The notes under the pieces are model-generated. The model did not search any database and was not told where the DNA came from. It saw nothing but the letters and a program-made list of their open reading frames with translations. The translations under genes were made by a program, and so were the position numbers. DNA of 64,000 bases from Ectothiorhodospiraceae bacterium (lineage in GTDB: Bacteria > Pseudomonadota > Gammaproteobacteria > Nitrococcales > Aquisalimonadaceae), in assembly GCA_020831845.1 (NCBI GenBank), contig JAFIFV010000016.1:16654-80653 (forward strand), given 5' to 3'. Shown one piece after another: positions 52,345 through 60,677 of the stretch. Positions within the stretch are counted from its first letter, which is position 1. The number at the start of each line of letters is the position of its first letter.

Positions 52345-53061
52345 TCAGTACCGCTCATCAAGAATGGCCGGCAGCACCAGTTCCCGGACGAATGACGCGC
52401 TGGACAGGTCCAGTACGGAACGCACCAGGCCGACCACGTCATGCACCGGCACCAAGTGCCCTTCGCCCCGTCCGACGGCGTCACCCAAAGGAACGGAAAG
52501 CCCATCGTCCGTGTTCAGGTAGCCCGGTTGCAGACAAGTCACTGCCAGCCGCTGGTCCCTGAAGCCCTCGCGCAGAGTGTCGGCAATACCGGTCAGCGCG
52601 AACTTGGAAGCACCAAATGCCACTTCCGGGCGTCCGCTCTGGCGCAGACCGGAGGTGGAGCCGGTGAGCAGCACTTGCGGTTTGGGGGACTGCAGCAGCC
52701 GTGGGATCAGACGCTTGAGCAGCAGGATGGTGCCCGTGATGTTCACGTTCACCAGCTCCATCACGCTGTCATCGGATGTTTCGAGGAAGGCGTAATCGTC
52801 GGAGAAGGCCTCGGCCTCCCAGATACCCAGGTTGTAGATGATCGCATCCAGCCGCGCTGGCGCATCCCGCTCGATGCGGTCAACCGCCTCCCGCGGCGAG
52901 GCCATATCCGCCTCGATCCACTGAAGGCCAACCGACGGCGGCGGAACGAGGTCATCCGGCTGCCTTCGGGAAACGCCGGTGATGCAATCACCGTCGCGGC
53001 CAAGCCCCTCCGCGAAGGCCCGCCCCAGTCCCTTGCTTGCCCCCACTACCAGGATGTTCAT
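52345..53061 (-). CDS. Short-chain dehydrogenase-like protein lacking the catalytic Tyr
   Basis: A 238-residue Rossmann-fold SDR. ILVVGASKGLGRAFAEGL is the nucleotide-binding start, YNLGIWEAE replaces the usual NNAG, and the catalytic Ser is in LTGSTSGLRQSG. At the YxxxK site the sequence is AFGASK, with Phe149 instead of Tyr and Lys153 kept. Loss of the Tyr hydroxyl should greatly lower or change oxidoreductase activity. The ATG at 53061 begins the fold; the frame to 53091 has no ribosome site. It heads the SDR-LprI-SGNH operon. Confidence 0.85.
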   Translation of the reverse strand: MNILVVGASKGLGRAFAEGLGRDGDCITGVSRRQPDDLVPPPSVGLQWIEADMASPREAVDRIERDAPARLDAIIYNLGIWEAEAFSDDYAFLETSDDSVMELVNVNITGTILLLKRLIPRLLQSPKPQVLLTGSTSGLRQSGRPEVAFGASKFALTGIADTLREGFRDQRLAVTCLQPGYLNTDDGLSVPLGDAVGRGEGHLVPVHDVVGLVRSVLDLSSASFVRELVLPAILDERY

Positions 53062-53361
53062 GCGTACAGCCCCTCCCTGCGCTCTTGCCACGCAAACAAC
53101 ATCCTACCGATGGATGCGTCGAAAGTCAGGCGGCATGACCTCGGAGCCGGTCGCCGCGTGGGCTCGCCGATCATGCTGCGATCCCGCATCGATTGCGCAT
53201 GCATTTTTCCGCATATTCGCTACCTTTATTGAAGCCGGCCAACTGGCAGCGACCGCAAAAACGTACAAGTGCCCCGGTCCGCCGCGCGGCTATGGTGTAG
53301 TGATAAGAAGAAGGACTGTACCTGACGATGCCCAGTTGCAACCCCCTACGCTTCCGTGTGA
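53062..53361. other. Gene-free stretch between SDR and AraC genes
   Basis: About 300 bp between divergent genes. It must hold both promoters, but I see no good hexamer pair, palindrome or repeat in it. Confidence 0.4.
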
Positions 53362-54186
53362 ATGCTCATGGCCTCGATTGATCCAGTGGCAGGAAAATCA
53401 GGCTTCGGCGTGCTGTCGCACCTGGTAAAGGATCATGTCTATGCCATAGGTCGCCCCGGTTTCATCTACACGGCGCCGTGGATCGCGACTCCCTGCACCC
53501 GGCCCCCTTCCGCGGCGATCATTCTTGCTGCGGGGCCGGTTCCGTTCACGCTGCACATCGGGGGCATGGAACTGCGCACGCGGGCCGCCATCACCCCGCC
53601 GTTTATCTCTCGCAGCCTGTTTGCGCGGAACGTGCCGGTGGTCTGCTTTCACGTAATGCCAGGGTCGCCGCGCTATGACGCGTTCAGCTATCTGGCGCAA
53701 GGAAGCATACCGTTGCTGAACCGAAACATCTTCCGCGGCCTGGACGTGGAGCTGGACCTGCTCTACAACGGCCGGTTGCCAGCCCGGCAGGCGCGGGAAA
53801 TCTACGATGCCGTCGTGCGCCTCGCGATCCGGCATCTGCCGGTGCAGGCGCAGGCCGACCCTCGGGTACACCGGATTCGCGAACTGCTGGCCACCGACTC
53901 GGAACCCTCGCTGGCCAAACTCGCCACCGAACTGGGGGTGTCCTACTGCTGGGCCTCGCACATGATGTCGGAAGTCTTCCGCATGTCCCTGCGGGACTAC
54001 AAGGCATGGCGGAAACAGGAACGCGTCTTCGACCTGCTGCACTCCAGGCGCTCCCTCACGGAGATCGCCCACACCGCCGGCTTCACCGACTCCGCCCACC
54101 TGTCACGCACCTACCAACGCTGGTTCGGCCAGCCTCCCTCCTACAGCCGCAACAGCAACCACGTTCGCGTCTTTACCTGTCGCTGA
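53362..54186 (+). CDS. AraC-family transcriptional regulator
   Basis: A 274-residue regulator. The C-terminal ~100 residues form the two AraC helix-turn-helices (LAKLATELGVSYCWASHMMSEVFRMSLRDYKAWRKQERVFDLL, then LTEIAHTAGFTDSAHLSRTYQRWFGQPPS). The N-terminal part is not a plain cupin and should sense an unknown ligand. No clear ribosome site; ATGs at 53362 and 53368 are both possible. It lies just upstream of the two esterase genes on the same strand, which are its likely targets. Confidence 0.9.
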   Translation: MLMASIDPVAGKSGFGVLSHLVKDHVYAIGRPGFIYTAPWIATPCTRPPSAAIILAAGPVPFTLHIGGMELRTRAAITPPFISRSLFARNVPVVCFHVMPGSPRYDAFSYLAQGSIPLLNRNIFRGLDVELDLLYNGRLPARQAREIYDAVVRLAIRHLPVQAQADPRVHRIRELLATDSEPSLAKLATELGVSYCWASHMMSEVFRMSLRDYKAWRKQERVFDLLHSRRSLTEIAHTAGFTDSAHLSRTYQRWFGQPPSYSRNSNHVRVFTCR

Positions 54187-54399
54187 TCTCTCGCGCTGCC
54201 CCATCGTGGCATACAGCTGGCGATCAACCGCAAAAACGTTCTATTCATTGCTTCCTATCTTGTAGCAGCCTAACAAAGCACCTCCGCCGCCCTGCTCCGG
54301 TTCCGCAGCACGGCAGGAGGCATGCGATACCAACGGGCAAAAACAACAGCGACGCAACGCCCGGACAGCAAAAAAACCCAATAGATCGGGAGGAGAGCA

Positions 54400-56403
54400 A
54401 TGACTACTGGCGTCCCTGATTACCGCAGGCGCTGCGCGGCGATTCCGGCAATTGTCCTGTCCTCGGCCCTGCTGCTGCTGAGCGGATGCAATTCCTCTTC
54501 GTCGTCCTCGTCCGATTCGGACGTGCTGACGGGCACCTTCGTGGACAGCGCCGTTTCCGGGCTGGACTACGAAGGCACTGAAACCCAGGCCGGCACCACC
54601 GACGACGAAGGCCGGTTCAACTATCTCGAAGGCGAGACCATCACCTTTTCCATCGGTGACCTGGAACTGGGCGCCGCCACGGGCGCCGAAATACTCACGC
54701 CACTGAGCATTACCGACGGCGCGAATGCGGCGGGTGATCAGCGCGTGAACAACAAGCTGATCCTGCTGCAGACCCTTGACGCCGACGGCGACCTGAACAA
54801 CGGCATCCAGATCACCGAGGCCATTCGGGCCGAAGTGTCCGCCAACGCCGGCACCATCGACTTCGATCAGCCGACAGCGGACTTCCGCAACAGCCTGGAA
54901 CCGCTGGTAGACACACTGGAAAACGCCGGCGCCTTTTCCGACTCGGACCCTCGGCCACGCGCCATTACGACGGCTTCCGATGCGGTGGAACATTTCAAGC
55001 GCTCCACCGGCAACCGTATCGTGGTGGAAACCCGGAGCGGCGAGCTGCGCGGCTTCGAGGCCAACGCGGACACCTGGCAGTTCCTGGGCGTTCCCTACGC
55101 CCAGCCCCCGCTCGGGGAGCTGCGCTGGCGCCCGCCCGTACCCGTGGAGCCCTGGTCCGGCGTGCGCGAGGCCGTGGCCTGGAGCGACCAGGCGGCCCAG
55201 AACCCGGCGCTGCAGCAGTTCGGGGAAGGCGGCATGAGCGAGGATTCACTCTACCTCAACATCACCGCACCGAAAGACGCATCGAATCTGCCGGTGATGG
55301 TCTGGTTCCACGGCGGCGGCTTTACCGCGCTGACCAGCAACACCAGGCCCTTCAACAACCCGAATGCCCTGGTCAGCAAGGGCGTGGTGCAGATCTCCGT
55401 CAACCACCGGCTCGGTCCCTTCGGCTACATCGCCCACCCGGAGTTGAGTGAGGAGAGCGGCTACGGCGGCTCCGGCAACTACGGTCAGATGGATCTCATC
55501 CTCGCACTGGAATGGGTGCAGGAGAATATCGAGGCCTTCGGCGGCGACCCGGATAACGTGACGATCTTTGGCGAATCCGGCGGCGGCCGCAAGGTGCTGT
55601 CGCTGATGGCCTCGCCCCAGGCGGCCGGGCTGTTCCACAAGGCCATCAGCCAGAGCGGAACGCTCTATCCCGACACCCGCAGCCTGGAGGTGGCGGAAGG
55701 GATCGGCAGCGAACTGCAGACCCGGCTGGAAGCCGATTCGCTGGCGGAAATGCGGGAGCGCAGTTGGCTGGAAGTGGTGTCCGCCGCCGCCACGCTGAGC
55801 CCTTACACCAACGTCGACAACAGCTATCTACCCCACACCGAGCGGGTCGCCTTCGAATCCGGCAACCAGAACGATGTGCCGTTCATGTTCGTGATCAACA
55901 CCAACGACACGCCCGACCCCATCAACACTGTGCTGGAGGTGTTTCCCTGGATGGCGCCACTGAGTGCGTCGGATCACTTCGCCACGTTGTTCAGCCACCA
56001 GCCGTCCGGCTGGCGGGACCGCGGGGTCGGGGCCTATCACGGGGCCGAGCTGGCCTATGTCTTCAACATGCCCGAGAGCGTGGTCACCCACTATCTGCTG
56101 GGGCTGGTGATCGACCCGGCCACCGGAGAATCGCTGGAAATCGGTGACCTGACCGGTGACGGCGTGACCGGCTCGGAGGGCTCCCCGGCGGACATCATGC
56201 TCTCCGCCGGCTTCGACGAGACCGATGACGAAGTCATCGACCGGATGCTCACCATCTGGACCAACTTCGCCAGGACCGGCAACCCCAGCATTCCGGGCGA
56301 AATCGAATATCCCCTCTACGACGAAAGCGCCCAGAAATACGTGGAGCTGAGCGCCGATGCGGAGGTGAAAACCTACCTCTCAGACGAATTCGATGATCAG
56401 TAA
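54400..56403 (+). CDS. Carboxylesterase type B lipoprotein (first of a tandem pair)
   Basis: A 667-residue lipoprotein. The lipobox is LLSGC near residue 30, followed by a poly-Ser linker. Residues ~45-190 form an extra domain (VDSAVSGLDYEGTETQAGTTDDEGRFNYLEGE), similar to small repeat domains of surface proteins. The carboxylesterase follows: FLGVPYAQPPLGELRWRPP, SEDSLYLNITAP, VMVWFHGGGF, the nucleophile Ser393 in FGESGGGRK, and His547 in YHGAELAYVF. It should hydrolyse an ester at the cell envelope. GGGAGGAGAGCA precedes the ATG. Confidence 0.92.
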   Translation: MTTGVPDYRRRCAAIPAIVLSSALLLLSGCNSSSSSSSDSDVLTGTFVDSAVSGLDYEGTETQAGTTDDEGRFNYLEGETITFSIGDLELGAATGAEILTPLSITDGANAAGDQRVNNKLILLQTLDADGDLNNGIQITEAIRAEVSANAGTIDFDQPTADFRNSLEPLVDTLENAGAFSDSDPRPRAITTASDAVEHFKRSTGNRIVVETRSGELRGFEANADTWQFLGVPYAQPPLGELRWRPPVPVEPWSGVREAVAWSDQAAQNPALQQFGEGGMSEDSLYLNITAPKDASNLPVMVWFHGGGFTALTSNTRPFNNPNALVSKGVVQISVNHRLGPFGYIAHPELSEESGYGGSGNYGQMDLILALEWVQENIEAFGGDPDNVTIFGESGGGRKVLSLMASPQAAGLFHKAISQSGTLYPDTRSLEVAEGIGSELQTRLEADSLAEMRERSWLEVVSAAATLSPYTNVDNSYLPHTERVAFESGNQNDVPFMFVINTNDTPDPINTVLEVFPWMAPLSASDHFATLFSHQPSGWRDRGVGAYHGAELAYVFNMPESVVTHYLLGLVIDPATGESLEIGDLTGDGVTGSEGSPADIMLSAGFDETDDEVIDRMLTIWTNFARTGNPSIPGEIEYPLYDESAQKYVELSADAEVKTYLSDEFDDQ

Positions 56404-56433
56404 GCGCTAAAAGAATCCAAGGAGGAGAGTCAC

Positions 56434-58425
56434 ATGATCCATCGCGTCATCAACCACCCCGGACGGCGTTCGGCGCTGCTGGCGGTCTGCGCCGCCCCCC
56501 TGCTTCTGCCGCTGTCAGGCTGCTTCAGCGGGTCCTCGTCCTCGTCGTCCTCAGGCTCGGACACGCGTACAGGCACCTTCGGCAGCGTGCCGGTCGCCGG
56601 GCTGAACTACGAGGGCAGCAGCACCCCCGCCGGCCTCACCGACGAACAAGGCAGGTTCAACTACTCGGAAGGTGAAACCATCACTTTCTCGATTGGCGAC
56701 CTGGAGCTGGGCTCCGCTGAGGGCGCCGACGAGATCACCGCACTGATGCTGGCCGGCCTCACCACTTCGGTCGTGGACGCTGGCGGCACCAACAAGCTCA
56801 TCCTGCTGCAAACGCTGGATGCGGACGGCGATCTCAACAACGGCATCCAGCTCACCGAAACCATCCGGGCCGAAGTGTCAGCCAGCGCGGAGGACATTGA
56901 TTTCGACCAGCCCGTGAACGACTTCCGCAGCAGCCTGGAGCCGCTGGTGGAAAACCTGGATACAGCCGGCGCCTTTTCGGACAAGGATCCGCGCCCCAGG
57001 GCCATCCGCAGTCAGAGCGACGCAGAGGAACTCTTCGCGCGAGCCACCAGCGCCCGGGTCGATGTCACCACCACCGGGGGAGACCTGCGCGGCTTCGAGG
57101 CCAACGACCGCACCTGGCAGTTCCTGGGCGTACCCTATGCGCGTCCGCCGGTCGGCGACCTGCGCTGGCGGCCGCCCGAGCTGCCGGAATCCTGGGCCGG
57201 CGTTCGCGACGCGGTCGCCTGGGCAGACCAGTCGGCGCAGGACCCGAACCTGGAAGGCATCAACCAGGGCGGCATGAGCGAGGATTCGCTCTACCTCAAC
57301 ATCACCGCGCCGAAGGATGCATCCGATCTGCCGGTCATGGTCTGGCTCCACGGCGGCTCATTCGCGATCCTTTCCGCCAACTCCCGCATGTACAACAACC
57401 CGGACAGCCTCACCAACGAGGACGTGGTACTGGTCACCGTCAATCACCGCCTGGGGCCCTTCGGCTACATCGCCCACCCCCTGCTCACCGCCGAGAGCGG
57501 CTACGGAGGATCCGGCAATTACGGGCAGATGGACCTGGTCATGGCCTTGCAGTGGGTGCAGGACAATATCGCCGCTTTCGGCGGGGACCCCGGAAACGTC
57601 ACCATCTTCGGCCAGTCCGGCGGCGGCGGGAAAGTCTACTCGCTGATGAACTCACCGCAGGCAACCGGCCTGTTCCACAAGGCCATCGTTCAGAGTGCCT
57701 TTGCACCACTGGATGAAGACAGCTCACCCAATGATTCGCTGGAAGCTTCCGAAGCGATCGGGGAAGCGTTGTTCGACCGGACGGGTGTGTCCACCCTGGA
57801 ACAAGCCCGTGCCCTACCCTGGACAGCCTTCACCCAGGCGGACCAGGACAACAACATCCCGCGCCAGACGTACCGGCCGAACGCGGATTTCTACTACCAG
57901 CCGAAAACCTATTACCAGAACGCGCTCGACGGCATGCCCAGCGACGTCCCACTGATGGCCGGCGTGACCGACGGCGACGGGCTGAACCACCGCCTGTCGA
58001 TGCCCGTATGGCTGGAGCAGCGGTCGCAGACATACCAATCGAACCAGTACATCTACCGGTTCAGCCGGGTACCCGACGGCTGGGCCGACATGGGACTCAG
58101 GAGCTGCCACGGCTGCGAACTGCCGTACCTGTTCGATCACCCCGCCGGTATGGTCCAGAACTTCCAGCTTGGGTTGGTGAGGACTCCGGAGGGAGAGATC
58201 CCGGAAATTGAGGGAGACATCTTCGAATCAATGGAGTACGGCGCCGATGACGTCGCCATCGCTCAGCTGATGATGACGATGTGGACGAATTTCGCCAAGA
58301 CGGGTGACCCCGGCACCGAGAACGTGGACTGGCCCACGTACACCATTTCCAATGACACCTACCTGGAAATCGGTCCGGGCACCGAGGCAACGGTGGAAAC
58401 CGGCCTGGAGAATGCCATGGAGTAA
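56434..58425 (+). CDS. Carboxylesterase type B lipoprotein (second of a tandem pair)
   Basis: A 663-residue paralogue of the gene just upstream, 30 bp away in one operon, with the same layout: lipobox LSGC near residue 29, Ser linker, the N-terminal domain (SVPVAGLNYEGSSTPAGLTDEQGRFNYSEGE), then the esterase with FLGVPYARPPVGDLRWRPP, nucleophile Ser395 in FGQSGGGGK (Gln in place of Glu before Ser) and His559 in CHGCELPYLF. The differences around the active site suggest that the two copies take different esters. CAAGGAGGAGAG precedes the ATG. Confidence 0.92.
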   Translation: MIHRVINHPGRRSALLAVCAAPLLLPLSGCFSGSSSSSSSGSDTRTGTFGSVPVAGLNYEGSSTPAGLTDEQGRFNYSEGETITFSIGDLELGSAEGADEITALMLAGLTTSVVDAGGTNKLILLQTLDADGDLNNGIQLTETIRAEVSASAEDIDFDQPVNDFRSSLEPLVENLDTAGAFSDKDPRPRAIRSQSDAEELFARATSARVDVTTTGGDLRGFEANDRTWQFLGVPYARPPVGDLRWRPPELPESWAGVRDAVAWADQSAQDPNLEGINQGGMSEDSLYLNITAPKDASDLPVMVWLHGGSFAILSANSRMYNNPDSLTNEDVVLVTVNHRLGPFGYIAHPLLTAESGYGGSGNYGQMDLVMALQWVQDNIAAFGGDPGNVTIFGQSGGGGKVYSLMNSPQATGLFHKAIVQSAFAPLDEDSSPNDSLEASEAIGEALFDRTGVSTLEQARALPWTAFTQADQDNNIPRQTYRPNADFYYQPKTYYQNALDGMPSDVPLMAGVTDGDGLNHRLSMPVWLEQRSQTYQSNQYIYRFSRVPDGWADMGLRSCHGCELPYLFDHPAGMVQNFQLGLVRTPEGEIPEIEGDIFESMEYGADDVAIAQLMMTMWTNFAKTGDPGTENVDWPTYTISNDTYLEIGPGTEATVETGLENAME

Positions 58426-58433
58426 TGCGGAAC

Positions 58434-58470
58434 CGGCGGCGGTGCCCTGCGGACTCGCGGAGCGCCGCCG
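58434..58470. terminator. GC-rich hairpin between converging genes
   Basis: CGGCGGCG (58434-58441) pairs with CGCCGCCG (58463-58470), with a further small stem inside the loop. It lies between the ends of the esterase and ASCH genes and may terminate both, though no T run follows. Confidence 0.5.
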
Positions 58471-58477
58471 CGTGGCT

Positions 58478-59077
58478 TCATCTTTCCCCGGACCTATCAG
58501 AATGCTTCAGGTACTGGAGGACAACCTTTCCACGAGGCGACAGCTCATAGCCGGTACCGTGGCTGATGGTGAGGCCGAGATTCTTGAGCTTGCGGACGTT
58601 CGTTTTCAGCCGTGCTTTTTCCACACCAGCCTGGCCTGCCAGTTCAATTGCAGCGACCCGGGGATGCCGGTCGATGAGGCCCAGCACCTGCAGGGTCCAG
58701 GGACCAACCGGCGAGGACGCATCAAGGCGCGCGAGCTTGGAACGCAGGTGGTTCAGCTCCGATTCGCTCAAGCGGTCGTTCTCGCGTAGTGCAAGGCGCG
58801 GATCGGCACCGGCGAACCGGACCTCGATGCGGTAGATATCCCCCTGCCGGGAATCCAGTTGCCGCAGCAACAGGGCTAGCGATTCGTAACCGGCAGCGGC
58901 TGCATCGTGCTCGGTTATCCGTGCACGCTCCACGCCGGTGACCTGCAGAATGTCGAGAACTCCGATCGATGTCTTCAACGAACCGCCTGTCTTGACCGTC
59001 GGCTTTCGCCAGCGGCGGAAGACCAGCGACACCCGGCCGGATCTGATGGCCTCAAGCTCGGTACGTTTCAACAGCAT
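58478..59077 (-). CDS. ASCH-like domain protein with C-terminal winged helix
   Basis: A 199-residue protein. The N-terminal ~105 residues (MLLKRTELEAIRSGRVSLVF, then RRWRKPTVKTGGSL and IYRIEVRFAGADPR) fit the ASCH/PUA-like fold, which often binds RNA or modified bases. The C-terminal ~80 residues are a helix-turn-helix (LIDRHPRVAAIELAGQAGVEKARLKTNVRKLKNLGLTISHGTGYELSPRG). I recall similar proteins in actinobacteria and proteobacteria but no function. Converges on the esterase operon. Confidence 0.75.
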   Translation of the reverse strand: MLLKRTELEAIRSGRVSLVFRRWRKPTVKTGGSLKTSIGVLDILQVTGVERARITEHDAAAAGYESLALLLRQLDSRQGDIYRIEVRFAGADPRLALRENDRLSESELNHLRSKLARLDASSPVGPWTLQVLGLIDRHPRVAAIELAGQAGVEKARLKTNVRKLKNLGLTISHGTGYELSPRGKVVLQYLKHSDRSGER

Positions 59078-59113
59078 TGCCGGGACGCCTGTTATCCAGC
59101 TTGTTGTCGGGAA

Positions 59114-59145
59114 GTTGGGGTTCGCTGTCGCTTACCCCAACCTAC
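59114..59145. repeat. GTAGGTTGGGG palindromic repeat, inverse copy
   Basis: GTTGGGGTTCGCTGTCGCTT then ACCCCAACCTAC. The arms GTTGGGGT and ACCCCAAC pair around a short loop. Inverse partner of the copy at 59619-59649. Confidence 0.8.
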
Positions 59146-59154
59146 AACACCTCG

Positions 59155-59571
59155 CTACGCGCAGTCGGCGGAAGGCGGCAACACCGCTTCGGCTTCGATC
59201 TCGATCAACCACTCCGGTTCGGAGAGCCCGCTGACCAGCACCCAAGACGTGGCCGGAGGCTGATCCGGAAACCGCTCGAGCAACGCCTGGGAAATCGCAT
59301 CCTGCTCGTCCTTGGCCGATTGAACGATGTAAATGCGAAGGAAAGCCACATGCGACAGATCGCCACCGGCCTCGGAGAGCACCGCGGCGATGTTGTCGAT
59401 GGCAATTCTGGTCTGATCTCCCAGCCTTGGGCTGACGGTATTCTCATCCGCATCGACACCCACCTGGCCCGATAGCAGCATTCTTCTCCCGCCCTCCACG
59501 ATGACAGCCTGGCTGAAACCGTATTGCAGGGTATTGAACACCGCCTCGGGGTTCATCACGTCTCGTCGCAT
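59155..59571 (-). CDS. RidA (YjgF/UK114) family protein
   Basis: A 138-residue RidA-type protein: RRMLLSGQVGVDADENTVSP, IAIDNIAAVLSEAGGDLSHVAFLRIYIV and SGLSEPEWLIEIEAEAVLP. Members of the canonical group deaminate reactive enamines by a Cys-free site that needs an Arg; here the IYIV site and the EPEWLIEIEA segment place it in a side branch rather than with E. coli RidA. The gene is bracketed by inverted copies of the GTAGGTTGGGG repeat at 59114 and 59619. Confidence 0.88.
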   Translation of the reverse strand: MRRDVMNPEAVFNTLQYGFSQAVIVEGGRRMLLSGQVGVDADENTVSPRLGDQTRIAIDNIAAVLSEAGGDLSHVAFLRIYIVQSAKDEQDAISQALLERFPDQPPATSWVLVSGLSEPEWLIEIEAEAVLPPSADCA

Positions 59572-59618
59572 ATCACCTCCATGATTGTTACCGGAACCAA
59601 CTGCAATCGATCAAATGG

Positions 59619-59649
59619 GTAGGTTGGGGTGAGCGAAGCAAACCCCAAC
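59619..59649. repeat. GTAGGTTGGGG palindromic repeat
   Basis: GTAGGTTGGGGTGAGCGAAG then CAAACCCCAAC. A common palindromic repeat in gammaproteobacterial genomes. Inverse of the copy at 59114-59145, with RidA between. Confidence 0.82.
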
Positions 59650-59762
59650 ACCATGTGGTCGCAGTAGAATAACGACAGGATCAACGTTTCATGGCGATCC
59701 GCCACCGGTGAGCCATGCTGAAAGCATGGAGCATTGGCAAACACCAGCGAGGCCGAGAGACG

Positions 59763-60428
59763 ATGCATGACACTACAGGAGCCATCCGATCCCGGCACAA
59801 CCGCAGACGTGCCGTGGCACACACAGGGGCACTGCTGCTCGCACTGCTCCTCTCGGCCTGCGCAGCCGTCCCGCAGTCCATTCACCGCGACGTATCCCTG
59901 GTGGCCGTGCAGCGGGACGGCGAGACCATCGGCGAGGCCGAGGATATCCAGGCCGAAGACACCCCGTACGGCATCGCCTATGGGTTCACGGATGACGAGG
60001 CGGGCTTCCTGGTGCGCTTCGACCAGCATTTCGTCGATATCCAGCTCGAGAACCGCGCGCGGGACACCCTGTGGATCCTGCTCGACGATTCAGTCTTCAT
60101 CGATACCGAGCGTAACGCACACAATCTGGCCGTGCCGGGTGGCCTGCTGGAAACCACAGGCAGCGGGCAGCGGAGAATCGTGGTGCCACCAGATACCCGT
60201 CGCCAGCTCAGGGTCGGGGTGGCCACGGGTTCCAGCGCCATCGGTTTTGGTCGACCGCTGATCCCGATCGACCGGCACGGCCGAACAACATCCGTACAGC
60301 AGGCCGAGCAGCAACTGGGGAAGACCGTGTCCGTGCTGTTGCAGCTGGAACGCGGGGACGCCAGACCCACTTACACGCTCACCGGTGAACTGAAACGCGT
60401 GAACGTGGGCGGGAACTGGATACAGTAG
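59763..60428 (+). CDS. Hypothetical lipoprotein
   Basis: A 221-residue lipoprotein. A basic N-terminal stretch, the hydrophobic AHTGALLLALLLSACAAV with lipobox LLSAC, then a mature part rich in short strands (FLVRFDQHFVDIQLENRARDTLWILLDDSVFID, then RIVVPPDTRRQLRVGVA). I recognise no family; the strand pattern hints at an Ig-like domain. The ATG at 59763 begins after GAGGCCGAGAGACG, so the frame start at 59715 is not used. Confidence 0.78.
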   Translation: MHDTTGAIRSRHNRRRAVAHTGALLLALLLSACAAVPQSIHRDVSLVAVQRDGETIGEAEDIQAEDTPYGIAYGFTDDEAGFLVRFDQHFVDIQLENRARDTLWILLDDSVFIDTERNAHNLAVPGGLLETTGSGQRRIVVPPDTRRQLRVGVATGSSAIGFGRPLIPIDRHGRTTSVQQAEQQLGKTVSVLLQLERGDARPTYTLTGELKRVNVGGNWIQ

Positions 60429-60677
60429 GGACTGGTCGCGCCACACCGCCGGTGACCAGGAGATGGGGTTCACCGGGCTGCACGCGATCCGTCGACTGCT
60501 GCCCGATGGGTATTTCCCGACCGAACGCGCCTAACCACTCGTGACCGGCATGGCAATACTTCACTGAATGGTTAGTAACATTCAGCCATATGGCCTGGAA
60601 GGGTGTTCCCCGGCTTGCTCTGTCTTTCTGGCTCCGACCCCTCCAGGCAAGCAATCCGCTCGGAGAACCTGCAAGAA

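Noticed and set aside
60549..60572. Another copy of the dispersed repeat (GCAATACTTCACTGAATGG)
   Set aside because: Matches only AATACTTCA; the inner core differs and no TA border is seen.
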